Positions 8,359 to 15,583 of a DNA stretch of 25,343 nt are shown here, in pieces; positions within the stretch are counted from its first letter, which is position 1; each line of letters begins with the position of its first letter. Under the pieces are notes generated by a model that did not search any database, was not told where the DNA came from, and saw only the letters and a list, made by a program, of their open reading frames with translations. A program made the translations under genes and the position numbers. The stretch covers positions 1 through 25,343 of the forward strand of contig WFUI01000216.1 of the NCBI GenBank assembly GCA_015485035.1. The letters run 5' to 3'. The stretch comes from Mariprofundus sp. Lineage in GTDB: Bacteria > Pseudomonadota > Zetaproteobacteria > Mariprofundales > Mariprofundaceae.

Positions 8359-9039
8359 CTAACGAGCCATCAGCAGTTGAATGCGCCCGCCAACCTGATG
8401 TGATACATCAGCCAGTTTTCCGATCCAGTTGATAATGCGATAGAGGAACATCATATCCAGTGGCGGGTAGTCTTTTTCAATTTCAAACAGGTCGCGGCGC
8501 AGTTTTTTTTCCAGCTTATCGGCTCTGCTTTCGATTTTCTCGAGCTTTTCGATGATCTCTTCTACTACGCTCAATTCTCTGCCCCGAAAACCGGTTTCCA
8601 CCAGTTCATCCAGTTCGTTGATAGCACTTTTGGCCTGGTTGGCAGCCTCGACAGCGCATTCGACAAAGGCGGCAAAGGCATCAACTACCGGTTCAGGAAT
8701 CTGCATTTTTCTGCCGACCATGGTGCCGGCAATATCTTCAGAGATGTTGGCGATTTTGTCCTGTAATCGAACGATATCAAGCACCTGCTCACGTGGCATG
8801 GGCATAAACAGGCTGTTGGGCAGCCCCATGCGCAATGCGATTTTGATATCGTCGGCTTCGCCTTCCATGCCGGCAATGGCTTTCTGGATGGTTTTTGCCT
8901 GTTCAAAATCCTTTTTGGCGACAGCTGCGAAAAAAACCGGCAACTGGCCGGCGCACCGGCACGCCTTTTCCATGTGTTTCTGCAACGGCTTCACCGGCGA
9001 TCCGGCAAACATGCTGGTAATTGAACTTCTCATGACCAT
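8359..9039 (-). CDS. DUF47 / PhoU-like phosphate transport accessory protein
   Basis: The 226-residue cytoplasmic helical protein matches the family known as DUF47 or TIGR00153, which is related to PhoU and normally paired with pit, where it modulates Pit activity. Typical features are SPVKPLQKHMEKA near the N-terminus, the acidic helix AIAGMEGEADDIKIALR, and the C-terminal DMMFLYRIINWIGKLADVSHQVGGRIQLLMAR. The start at 9039 has GGGAG six nt upstream; a second ATG two codons later is possible. It lies 50 nt after phoU and 12 nt before pit. Its Shine-Dalgarno and start codon fall in a potential hairpin (9037-9080). Confidence 0.9.
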   Translation of the reverse strand: MVMRSSITSMFAGSPVKPLQKHMEKACRCAGQLPVFFAAVAKKDFEQAKTIQKAIAGMEGEADDIKIALRMGLPNSLFMPMPREQVLDIVRLQDKIANISEDIAGTMVGRKMQIPEPVVDAFAAFVECAVEAANQAKSAINELDELVETGFRGRELSVVEEIIEKLEKIESRADKLEKKLRRDLFEIEKDYPPLDMMFLYRIINWIGKLADVSHQVGGRIQLLMAR

Positions 9040-9080
9040 AACACACTCCCATCGTAAAAGAGGGATGTTAGAGTGTTATG
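9037..9080 (-). promoter_or_regulatory. Inverted repeat covering the Shine-Dalgarno and start codon of the DUF47 gene
   Basis: CATAACAC at 9037-9044 and GTGTTATG at 9073-9080 are exact reverse complements. With a 2-nt bulge the stem extends by two further pairs into the GGGAG ribosome-binding site. In the phoU-DUF47 transcript this would fold the AUG and part of the Shine-Dalgarno into a stem. It could lower translation of the pit pair relative to the upstream pst genes. Confidence 0.45.
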
Positions 9081-9089
9081 CCGGGTTGG

Positions 9090-9800
9090 TCACTTGGGAG
9101 CTGATTCTCCGCGAACAATAGCTGCGGCGGCTTTTCGCCCTATATGGCGAACCTCGTAGCCTTTGACCATGTAAATCACCATTTCAGCCACATTGACGGC
9201 ATGGTCACCGATACGCTCGAGATTCTTGGCAATATTTGTGGCGATAAGCCCGGCTGTGATCTGGCGGGGATCTTCAATCATATAGGTCAGATATTCGCGC
9301 TGCATCGCTTTGTACATTGTATTTACTTTTTTGTCCCCCTCGATGCATTGCGCAGCCGCCTCAATATCGTAGCGGGAAAATGCATCCAGAGACAGTTTGA
9401 GTTGTACCAGTACAAGGTCGGAAAGCGACTGCAGGGAGTTGATTTGAATCAGCGGATGATCCCTTGTTTCCAGCATTTTTTCAGCGATGCCCTCTGCCAG
9501 GTCACCCATGCGTTCCAGATCAGTGACCAGTTTGATTGAGGTGATGACAAAGCGCAGATCACTGGCCGCCGGTTGGCGCAAGGCCAGAATAGTGCGTGTC
9601 ATTTCATCAATTTCCAGTTCCAGGTCATTGATATTGCTTTCCCGTTCAATCACTTTATGCGCACGGTCGGTATCATGCTTGAGTAACGAGTTTATGGAAC
9701 GTTTGATCGCTTTTTCAACCAGTCCGCCCATCTCCAGAATTTTTTCCTTCAGGTCATTCAGTTCGCCTTCAAAGCGTTTGATAGTATGTTCAGTTGGCAT
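9090..9800 (-). CDS. phoU: Phosphate signalling complex protein PhoU
   Basis: PhoU links the Pst transporter to the PhoR kinase and keeps the Pho regulon off when phosphate is plentiful. The protein has 236 residues and shows the two tandem three-helix repeats of the family. The metal-binding motifs are DLERMGDLAEGIAE in the first repeat and NLERIGDHAVNVAE in the second. It lies 12 nt after pstB, the classic pst-phoU order. With DUF47 immediately downstream, two PhoU-superfamily proteins are encoded side by side. Confidence 0.96.
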   Translation of the reverse strand: MPTEHTIKRFEGELNDLKEKILEMGGLVEKAIKRSINSLLKHDTDRAHKVIERESNINDLELEIDEMTRTILALRQPAASDLRFVITSIKLVTDLERMGDLAEGIAEKMLETRDHPLIQINSLQSLSDLVLVQLKLSLDAFSRYDIEAAAQCIEGDKKVNTMYKAMQREYLTYMIEDPRQITAGLIATNIAKNLERIGDHAVNVAEMVIYMVKGYEVRHIGRKAAAAIVRGESAPK

Positions 9801-9812
9801 GATTTCTGTTCC

Positions 9813-10595
9813 TTATCCGAAGCGTCCGGTAATATAATCTTCAGTTTTTTGATGGGTTGGAGCTGTAAAAATAGTATGGGTATCGGCGAATTCAATCAGA
9901 TCACCCAGATAAAAATAGGCGGTGTAGTCTGAAACGCGGGCCGCCTGCTGCATATTATGGGTGACGATGACAATGGTATATTCCTGTTTGAGTTCATCCA
10001 TCAGCTCTTCTATTTTGGCCGTGGCAATCGGATCAAGCGCCGAACATGGCTCATCCATCAGAATCACATCCGGTTGCACAGCAATAGTTCGTGCGATACA
10101 TAAACGCTGCTGCTGACCGCCGGACAGCGCTGTGCCGGGTTGCTGCAGCTTGTCTTTTACTTCATTCCAGATGCTGGCCTTTCTGAGCGATGTTTCGACC
10201 AGTTCATCCATCTCAGGCCCGTCATTCACCAGACTGTGAATGCGTGGCGCATAGGCAATATTTTCATAAATACTTTTGGGGAATGGATTGGGTTTCTGGA
10301 ATACCATGCCGACATGGGTGCGCAGTTGCACCACATCCACTTCCGGCGCATAAATATCGGTACCATCCAGCAGAATTTCACCTTCCACCCGGCATGATGG
10401 AATGCGATCATTCATGCGGTTCAGGGTGCGCAGGAAAGTCGATTTTCCGCAACCGGACGGACCAATAAATGCAGTGACCTTTCCTTCAAGGATATCCAGA
10501 TCAAGGCCGTTGAGCGCCTGGAAATCCCCATACCACAGCTTCAGATCGCGAACGGTGATTTTATTTTCCAGTTGGTTATTCTTCTCAGTGCTCAT
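9813..10595 (-). CDS. pstB: Phosphate ABC transporter ATP-binding protein PstB
   Basis: PstB drives high-affinity phosphate import through PstA/PstC. The 260-residue ABC protein has Walker [10 protein letters not shown] (45-53), Q-loop [13 protein letters not shown] (98-110), signature LSGGQ (157-161), Walker B VILMDE (177-182) and H-loop H213. The KPNPFP Q-loop is characteristic of PstB. GAGG lies 4 nt before the ATG, and the gene begins 6 nt after pstA ends, so it belongs to the pst operon. Confidence 0.97.
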   Translation of the reverse strand: MSTEKNNQLENKITVRDLKLWYGDFQALNGLDLDILEGKVTAFIGPSGCGKSTFLRTLNRMNDRIPSCRVEGEILLDGTDIYAPEVDVVQLRTHVGMVFQKPNPFPKSIYENIAYAPRIHSLVNDGPEMDELVETSLRKASIWNEVKDKLQQPGTALSGGQQQRLCIARTIAVQPDVILMDEPCSALDPIATAKIEELMDELKQEYTIVIVTHNMQQAARVSDYTAYFYLGDLIEFADTHTIFTAPTHQKTEDYITGRFG

Positions 10596-10601
10596 GATTC
10601 C

Positions 10602-11774
10602 TCACCAGTGTTGTTGCATACGGTTTCTCAACGTCACCGCGATTGCATTCAAGCTTAATAATACCGTTAACAAGACCAGAATCCCTGCGGCCGTCCGTTC
10701 AGTATAACCATGCAACGATTCGGTAGACCATGTATAGACCTGGGCCGGTAGCACAGTTGCAGCATCCAGAATCGATGTCGGAGGTTCGGGAATATAGGCC
10801 ATCATGCCGATAATAATCAAAGGGGCTGTTTCACCCATAGCCTGCGCCAGACCAATAATTGAACCGGTCAAAATACCCGGCATGGCCAGCGGCAACACAT
10901 GGTGCCACACCGTTTGCAGGCTGGATGCGCCGAGACCATAGGCCGCCTCACGAATGGATTCGGGTACGGCGCGCAGTGCTGCACGGGTAGCAATGATGAT
11001 GATGGGCAAGGTCATCAGCGCCAGAGTTAAACCGCCAGCCAGAGCGGATGAGCGCGGCACACCCATAAAATTGATAAAAATCGCTAATCCCAACAAGCCG
11101 TACAGAATTGATGGAATAGCAGCCAGATTATTGATATTCACTTCAATCAGGCGGGTTAGTTTGCTGTCTTCTGCAAATTCTTCCAGATAAATCGCTGTCA
11201 TCACGCCAATCGGCACTGCCACCAGCATGGTCAACAGCAGTGTGAACACCGAACCCACGGCAGCAGCAAGAATGCCAGCCTGTTCCGGTAGTTTTGAATC
11301 GCCCGAGGTGAAGAAACCAGTGTTGAATACCTGACGCACACGCCCGTCTTTCTGCATGGCATCAACGATATGCTGATATTTCGGTTTCAGACCGTTTCCA
11401 TCATGGCCCTTGATATACTGATCCACCCGACTATCCGTTGGAACCCATAGTTCAGCACTGGTGCCGATCATATCCGGATGCGCTTTGAGTTGCGCCGGCA
11501 GAGCACGCAACCAGCCCCGACTTACAATGCGCCGCAATTTATGATCGATGGCTTTGTTGTAATTCGATTTCACTGCATCGCTGTAATGCACGGTCACCTT
11601 AACCTCGGTAACATGAAATGCCGGGATGGCCTGGCCGATGATATCAATGAAGAAAAATACGAGAAAAGCCATCGCCAGTCCGAGCGCAGTCAAACCATAG
11701 AGTCTGAACCGGGTATCGGCGCGCTCACGCTGCTTTTGGCGAGGATTTTTTCCAGTGTTCATAAAATTACTCAT
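10602..11774 (-). CDS. pstA: Phosphate ABC transporter permease PstA, N-terminally extended
   Basis: The protein has 390 residues, about 100 more than the classic PstA. After an N-terminal membrane helix (about residues 28-50) comes a periplasmic domain of about 110 residues containing ADLWVPTDS-like sequence (AELWVPTDSRVDQYIKGHDG), as in the DUF3333 N-terminal domain of some PstA proteins. The permease core follows, with the EAA loop REAAYGLGASSLQTVWHHVL contacting PstB and PGILTGSIIGLAQAMGETAP near the end. It overlaps pstC by 8 nt and precedes pstB by 6 nt. The role of the extra periplasmic domain is not established. Confidence 0.94.
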   Translation of the reverse strand: MSNFMNTGKNPRQKQRERADTRFRLYGLTALGLAMAFLVFFFIDIIGQAIPAFHVTEVKVTVHYSDAVKSNYNKAIDHKLRRIVSRGWLRALPAQLKAHPDMIGTSAELWVPTDSRVDQYIKGHDGNGLKPKYQHIVDAMQKDGRVRQVFNTGFFTSGDSKLPEQAGILAAAVGSVFTLLLTMLVAVPIGVMTAIYLEEFAEDSKLTRLIEVNINNLAAIPSILYGLLGLAIFINFMGVPRSSALAGGLTLALMTLPIIIIATRAALRAVPESIREAAYGLGASSLQTVWHHVLPLAMPGILTGSIIGLAQAMGETAPLIIIGMMAYIPEPPTSILDAATVLPAQVYTWSTESLHGYTERTAAGILVLLTVLLSLNAIAVTLRNRMQQHW

Positions 11775-13014
11775 ACTGTTGCCTGAATTTCCGAACCACG
11801 ATGGTTGAAATAATATTGAGGATTAATGTGGCCGTCAGCAATACCAGACCGAGCGCAAAGGCGGACAGGGTAAAAGCTGAATCGAACTCCTGATCACCGG
11901 TCAATGCTTCCACGATTTTTACAGTCACCGTGGTCATGCCTTCGAGCGGATTGGCAGTCAGGTTAGGGCGCAGGCCTGCCGCCATCACCACAATCATGGT
12001 TTCACCGATGGCGCGCGATACAGCCAGCAAACAGGCCGCGACAATACCTGGCATGGCGGCGGGCAATACAATATGGCGAATGGTTTCTGCCTTGGTGGTG
12101 CCCAGCGCCAGCGAGCCGTCGCGCAACGATTCGGGTACGGCGCGGATGACATCATCAGACAGTGATGAAATAAACGGAATAATCATCACGCCCATAATCA
12201 GGCCCGGCGCCAGCGCATTGGTGTAGTCTGCCTCCAGACCCATCGCATGGGCGATATCCACGACCAGCGGACTGATGGTAATGGCAGCGAAGAAGCCATA
12301 TACCACGGTAGGAATACCGGCCAGAATCTCCAGCATTGGTTTCAGGCGGCCACGCGCTGTGTGCGACGCATATTCCGACATATAGATGGCCGAAAATAAA
12401 CCAATCGGTACAGCGACCAGCATGGCGATCAGGGTGATCATCAACGTGCCGGCAAAAATCGGCACCGAGCCGAACAGCGGTGGCGCCACATTCTCGTCAG
12501 CTCGTCCGGCTCCGATCAGAAAGGCGGTATCAGGCTGCCACTGCGTGCCGGTAATAAAATCCCAGAAGGAAATGACTTTAAAAAATTGAATGGATTCAAA
12601 AATAACCGATAGCACAATGCCAACGGTAGTCAGAATCGAAATGCCGGCAGCGGTAAGCAGCAGTCCACGCATGACTTTTTCCACTGCCTGGCGGGCGCGG
12701 AAGTCGGCCTTGATCTGACTCAGGGCAAACCACAAACCACCACTGCCAAGACCAAAAGCTGTAGCCAGCAACATGGTGGGCGGTACATCAAACAGGCGAA
12801 ACAGGTGTGCGACACTGAATAGTAATGATGCCACCAGCGCTGGCAGCGCCATCCATGTAAGACCGTACAGACCATAGAATCCGGGTCGCGAATGCAGTCG
12901 AGCATTGGTTTTGGATTCCACCGATAGCGCCTTGCCGCGCGCTATCCAGAAGGCCATGACAGACAGTGGGATCAAGCCGCCAAAGAACCATAAAAACAGA
13001 TCAGCAGTAGTCAT
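11767..13014 (-). CDS. pstC: Phosphate ABC transporter permease PstC, N-terminally extended
   Basis: The protein has 415 residues against about 310-320 for E. coli PstC. The extra N-terminal part holds two or three more hydrophobic segments (for example LPALVASLLFSVAHLFRLF and AGISILTTVGIVLSVIF). This matches the long PstC type with a DUF3708-like leader domain. The core has the EAA loop RDGSLALGTTKAETIRHIVL and AIGETMIVVMAAGL. There is no good Shine-Dalgarno in front of the ATG; the nearest GGAG is 14 nt away and is part of a 7-codon ORF whose stop overlaps the start (ATGA at 13011-13014). A terminator and a folded segment separate it from pstS. Confidence 0.94.
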   Translation of the reverse strand: MTTADLFLWFFGGLIPLSVMAFWIARGKALSVESKTNARLHSRPGFYGLYGLTWMALPALVASLLFSVAHLFRLFDVPPTMLLATAFGLGSGGLWFALSQIKADFRARQAVEKVMRGLLLTAAGISILTTVGIVLSVIFESIQFFKVISFWDFITGTQWQPDTAFLIGAGRADENVAPPLFGSVPIFAGTLMITLIAMLVAVPIGLFSAIYMSEYASHTARGRLKPMLEILAGIPTVVYGFFAAITISPLVVDIAHAMGLEADYTNALAPGLIMGVMIIPFISSLSDDVIRAVPESLRDGSLALGTTKAETIRHIVLPAAMPGIVAACLLAVSRAIGETMIVVMAAGLRPNLTANPLEGMTTVTVKIVEALTGDQEFDSAFTLSAFALGLVLLTATLILNIISTIVVRKFRQQYE

Positions 13015-13062
13015 TGGGTAATTCTAAACTCCATGTTTACTAGTAGTTATTTACAACCTTGC

Positions 13063-13146
13063 ACCACAGAGCAGGCAGATTTTAGCAGAGCAAACCTTTA
13101 AGTATCATGTTTCATACTCCCGGGTTTGCTGTACGTACTCTGTGGT
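13063..13146 (-). repeat. Nested inverted repeats in the pstS-pstC gap
   Basis: Three concentric inverted repeats lie here: ACCACAGAG (13063-13071) with CTCTGTGGT (13138-13146); AGCAAACC (13089-13096) with GGTTTGCT (13123-13130); and AGTAT (13101-13105) with ATACT (13114-13118). All arms are exact. Together they would fold into one long stem of 9, 8 and 5 pairs with internal loops, downstream of the pstS terminator and before pstC. It could be an mRNA processing or stabilising element, or a palindromic repetitive unit. The outer ACCACAGAG arm resembles sequences seen in intergenic repeats of many proteobacteria, which I cannot check here. Confidence 0.55.
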
Positions 13147-13169
13147 AAAAGCTTGTGACTGTTTTTCAG

Positions 13170-13203
13170 GTAAAGAAACTGGCCGGAGGTTACTCCGGCC
13201 AGT
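13170..13203 (-). terminator. Intrinsic terminator after pstS
   Basis: ACTGGCCGGAG and CTCCGGCCAGT form a perfect 11-bp GC-rich stem (13178-13203) with a 4-nt loop, followed on the minus strand by TTTCTTTA. It begins about 20 nt after the pstS stop. It would make pstS mRNA more abundant than pstC-pstA-pstB, the usual stoichiometry for a binding protein, with read-through or a separate promoter serving pstC. Confidence 0.85.
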
Positions 13204-13223
13204 CTCATAGTTGAAGCGTCTGC

Positions 13224-14282
13224 TTAGTGCTTTTTCTTCAGATCGTCTGCTTTCAGACGAGTCAGAGCTTTCAGGTTGGCACGATAGTGATCGCGCATTT
13301 CTTTTGGCAGCGGGATCAGGCCGATGTCTGCACATTCGCCTTCATCACCAATCATCTGCTCGCTCATGAACAGGTTGGCATATTCAAGCATGCCGGGAAC
13401 CTTGCCGATGTGAGATTGCTTGATGTAGAAGTACAGTGAACGTGACAGTTTGTAGGAACCGTTCTGAACAGTTTCAGGTGCCGGAGCGACGCCTTCAATA
13501 GTAGCCGCACCGATCTTGTCAGTATTTTCAGCCAGGTAGCTGTAACCGAAGATGCCGAGCGCAGCAACGTCCTTGGTCAGTTTCTGAACGATCAGGTTGT
13601 CATTCTCACCGGATGGAACATATACGCCATCCTGACGGATTTCGTGGAACTTCTTGTACTTCTTGTTCTTCACTTTATCGGCTTTGTACAGATTGGTATA
13701 TGCATCGATATGCTTGGTGATGTGCTTGAGGATCATGTCCTCGAATGCATCGCGTGTTCCGGAAGAGGTTGGCGGGCCATAGATGGTGATTTTGCGGTGA
13801 GGCAATTTGGCATCGATTTCATTCCAGTAATGATACGGATTAGCGACCAGGCTTTTACCATCTTTGCTTGGAACTTCAGCAGCGACAGCCAGCATCAACT
13901 GTTTGCGGGTCAGATCAAGAGGAGCAGCGCTCTTGGACTGTGCAATGGCGATACCGTCATAACCGACAACCATTTCAGTGATGTTCTTGATGCCGTTCTT
14001 CTGGCACTTCTTGTATTCCTTGGCCTTCATGCGACGTGATGCATTGGTGAAATCCGGAGTGTCCATGCCATTGCCGGCGCAGAATAATTTCATGCCACCG
14101 CCGGAACCGGTAGATTCAACAACCGGAGTCTTGAACTTTGTGGTGGAACCCAGCGCTTCAGCAACATAGCTGGAGAACGGGTAAACAGTAGATGAACCAA
14201 CGATCTTGATCTGATCGCGGGCCTGAGCTGTGCCTGCAGCAATGAGCATCATGGCAGCGGCAAGAATAATTTTCTTTTTCAT
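13224..14282 (-). CDS. pstS: Phosphate-binding periplasmic protein PstS
   Basis: PstS captures phosphate in the periplasm and delivers it to PstC/PstA. The protein has 352 residues with a signal peptide at 1-21 (MKKKIILAAAMMLIAAGTAQA). The mature protein starts with IKIVGSSTVYPFSSYVAEAL, the first phosphate-binding loop. Further binding-loop motifs are ESTGSGGGMKLFC and PPTSSGTRDAFEDMIL. The form is the longer, lysine-rich PstS subtype. GGAG lies 8 nt before the ATG. It follows the porin gene by 69 nt, with a hairpin in between, and is followed by a strong terminator. Confidence 0.96.
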   Translation of the reverse strand: MKKKIILAAAMMLIAAGTAQARDQIKIVGSSTVYPFSSYVAEALGSTTKFKTPVVESTGSGGGMKLFCAGNGMDTPDFTNASRRMKAKEYKKCQKNGIKNITEMVVGYDGIAIAQSKSAAPLDLTRKQLMLAVAAEVPSKDGKSLVANPYHYWNEIDAKLPHRKITIYGPPTSSGTRDAFEDMILKHITKHIDAYTNLYKADKVKNKKYKKFHEIRQDGVYVPSGENDNLIVQKLTKDVAALGIFGYSYLAENTDKIGAATIEGVAPAPETVQNGSYKLSRSLYFYIKQSHIGKVPGMLEYANLFMSEQMIGDEGECADIGLIPLPKEMRDHYRANLKALTRLKADDLKKKH

Positions 14283-14315
14283 ACTTATCTCCTTGTTTGG
14301 TTTGAACAGAATAAC

Positions 14316-14343
14316 TCAGGCCGGGAATAAATCCCCGGCCTGA
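14316..14343 (-). terminator. Strong hairpin between porin and pstS
   Basis: TCAGGCCGGG and CCCGGCCTGA form a perfect 10-bp stem with an 8-nt loop, 8 nt after the porin stop. The sequence after it on the minus strand (GTTATTCTGTTC) is not a proper U-tract. It may be a leaky terminator or a 3'-end stabiliser that lets part of the transcription continue into pstS, which has no other visible promoter. Confidence 0.55.
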
Positions 14344-14351
14344 TGTATTAT

Positions 14352-15416
14352 TTAATATTTATACTGTGTCCAGACACCGATCTGTTTGGTTTCTGCTGAT
14401 TTACCAACAGTAAACTTGGCGGTGGTGGTCTTGTCATCGATATAACCCAGTGTGAATACAATGTGCTTGACTGGTGCATAGTCCAGGCCGAAAAGGTAAC
14501 GAACACGTTTCTGCTCAATGTTTCCACTAACACCGGTTAATGCATTGATTGCAAAGGCCTTTTCCTGTTCCCAGCGTGCTACAGCGCCAAAGCCGGCTCC
14601 GAGTTTGGCCCAGCCCCAGACTGCATAGGTGTTGGCTTCAATAAGCTTCTTCACTTTATCCTTATTGTTAATCCAGTTGCCGCCGACACGGAAGTCATGT
14701 GTACCATAACTGATCATGACCTGAGTCATCGTCTGTTTCAGTTTACCTGTACCGAATGTTTTCTTGCCACGGAAACCGGTGTTATAACCGACATCGATGG
14801 TCAGGCCTTTGATTGGATACAGACCAAGGCGTGCCTTATAGTCAATCGCATTGGACTGGGCCAGATTGCCATAGCCACCGCCATTGACGCCAACGACCCA
14901 GTACTTCACCAGACCATCCATCAGTTTACCTTTCAGGCCTACACCGATATCAGCAGAATCATCATATTTGAACGTATCCGTGGTTACCTTGGACATGTAA
15001 CGGTGTTTCCACAAACCCTGTTCGTAATCGATCCACGGGTTATGTGATACACCCAGACGCATTACAGCGGCATCACCATACAGCTTGCCCTCCAGATAGG
15101 CATACTTCAGGAATACGTTGGTTTTCTTGTGAGCGAGGACAGTTTCTTGCTGAACATCAGTTGTGATACGCATCATCCAGTCGCTGTTGAAATAATATTT
15201 GGCGGTCAAATAAGCACGGCCAAGATTAAAGCCTCTGGTGCGATCGGTTGTGATACCATCTGTCAGTGTTTCTTTCTGGGTGCCATCAAGGAACACCTTG
15301 GCACCGAGCTTCAGTTTGCTGTCTCCGTCGTCATAAACACTCACGCCACCGGCAATAGCCGGAGCGGAGAATGCCAGCATGGCGAGAGCAGCAATAGTTT
15401 TGATAGTTGCTTTCAA
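14352..15416 (-). CDS. Outer-membrane porin, phosphate-selective (OprO/OprP type)
   Basis: The protein has 354 residues with a signal peptide at 1-22 (MKATIKTIAALAMLAFSAPAIA). The rest alternates polar and hydrophobic residues in beta-barrel fashion and ends in an aromatic residue (WTQYKY), as outer-membrane barrels do. The start KLKLGAKVFLDG and RTRGFNLGRAYLTAKYYFN match the OprO/OprP porin family, whose Pseudomonas members are phosphate and polyphosphate channels induced by starvation. Many lysines in predicted strands would suit an anion pore. The position upstream of pstS and behind a Pho box supports a role in phosphate entry. Selectivity for phosphate rather than polyphosphate is inference. 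Confidence 0.87.
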   Translation of the reverse strand: MKATIKTIAALAMLAFSAPAIAGGVSVYDDGDSKLKLGAKVFLDGTQKETLTDGITTDRTRGFNLGRAYLTAKYYFNSDWMMRITTDVQQETVLAHKKTNVFLKYAYLEGKLYGDAAVMRLGVSHNPWIDYEQGLWKHRYMSKVTTDTFKYDDSADIGVGLKGKLMDGLVKYWVVGVNGGGYGNLAQSNAIDYKARLGLYPIKGLTIDVGYNTGFRGKKTFGTGKLKQTMTQVMISYGTHDFRVGGNWINNKDKVKKLIEANTYAVWGWAKLGAGFGAVARWEQEKAFAINALTGVSGNIEQKRVRYLFGLDYAPVKHIVFTLGYIDDKTTTAKFTVGKSAETKQIGVWTQYKY

Positions 15417-15458
15417 TTTAATCTCCTCTTTATCAATCCCTTTTTTGGGTCGCGGCGA

Positions 15459-15492
15459 ACCATATGGAGGGTTTGTGACATGAATATGACAT
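15459..15492 (-). promoter_or_regulatory. Pho box and promoter of the porin-pst operon
   Basis: On the minus strand TGTCAT (15491-15486) and TGTCAC (15480-15475) repeat with an 11-bp period, a near-ideal PhoB box. Ten nt further is TATGGT (15464-15459), a plausible -10. The spacing is identical to the ppk promoter. The predicted start near 15452 leaves a leader of about 35 nt before the porin ATG. Confidence 0.8.
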
Positions 15493-15511
15493 ACAGAGTG
15501 ATTGTGGTTTT

Positions 15512-15527
15512 TGTCACATTAGTGACA
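15512..15527. promoter_or_regulatory. Perfect dyad TGTCAC-N4-GTGACA in the divergent promoter region
   Basis: A 16-bp perfect inverted repeat with spacer ATTA lies between the porin Pho box and the cyclic-nucleotide-fold/phoB/phoR operon. The size and symmetry fit a CRP/FNR-superfamily dimer site. It also contains TGTCA half-sites in opposed orientation, so an unusual PhoB arrangement is possible. TTGTCA at 15511-15516 could serve as the -35 of the plus-strand operon; no good -10 is seen 17 nt on. Confidence 0.5.
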
Positions 15528-15583
15528 CATAGATCTACATGATTTGCATCAGACCAAATCGAGAGAGAAGAGAGGAAAGAGAA

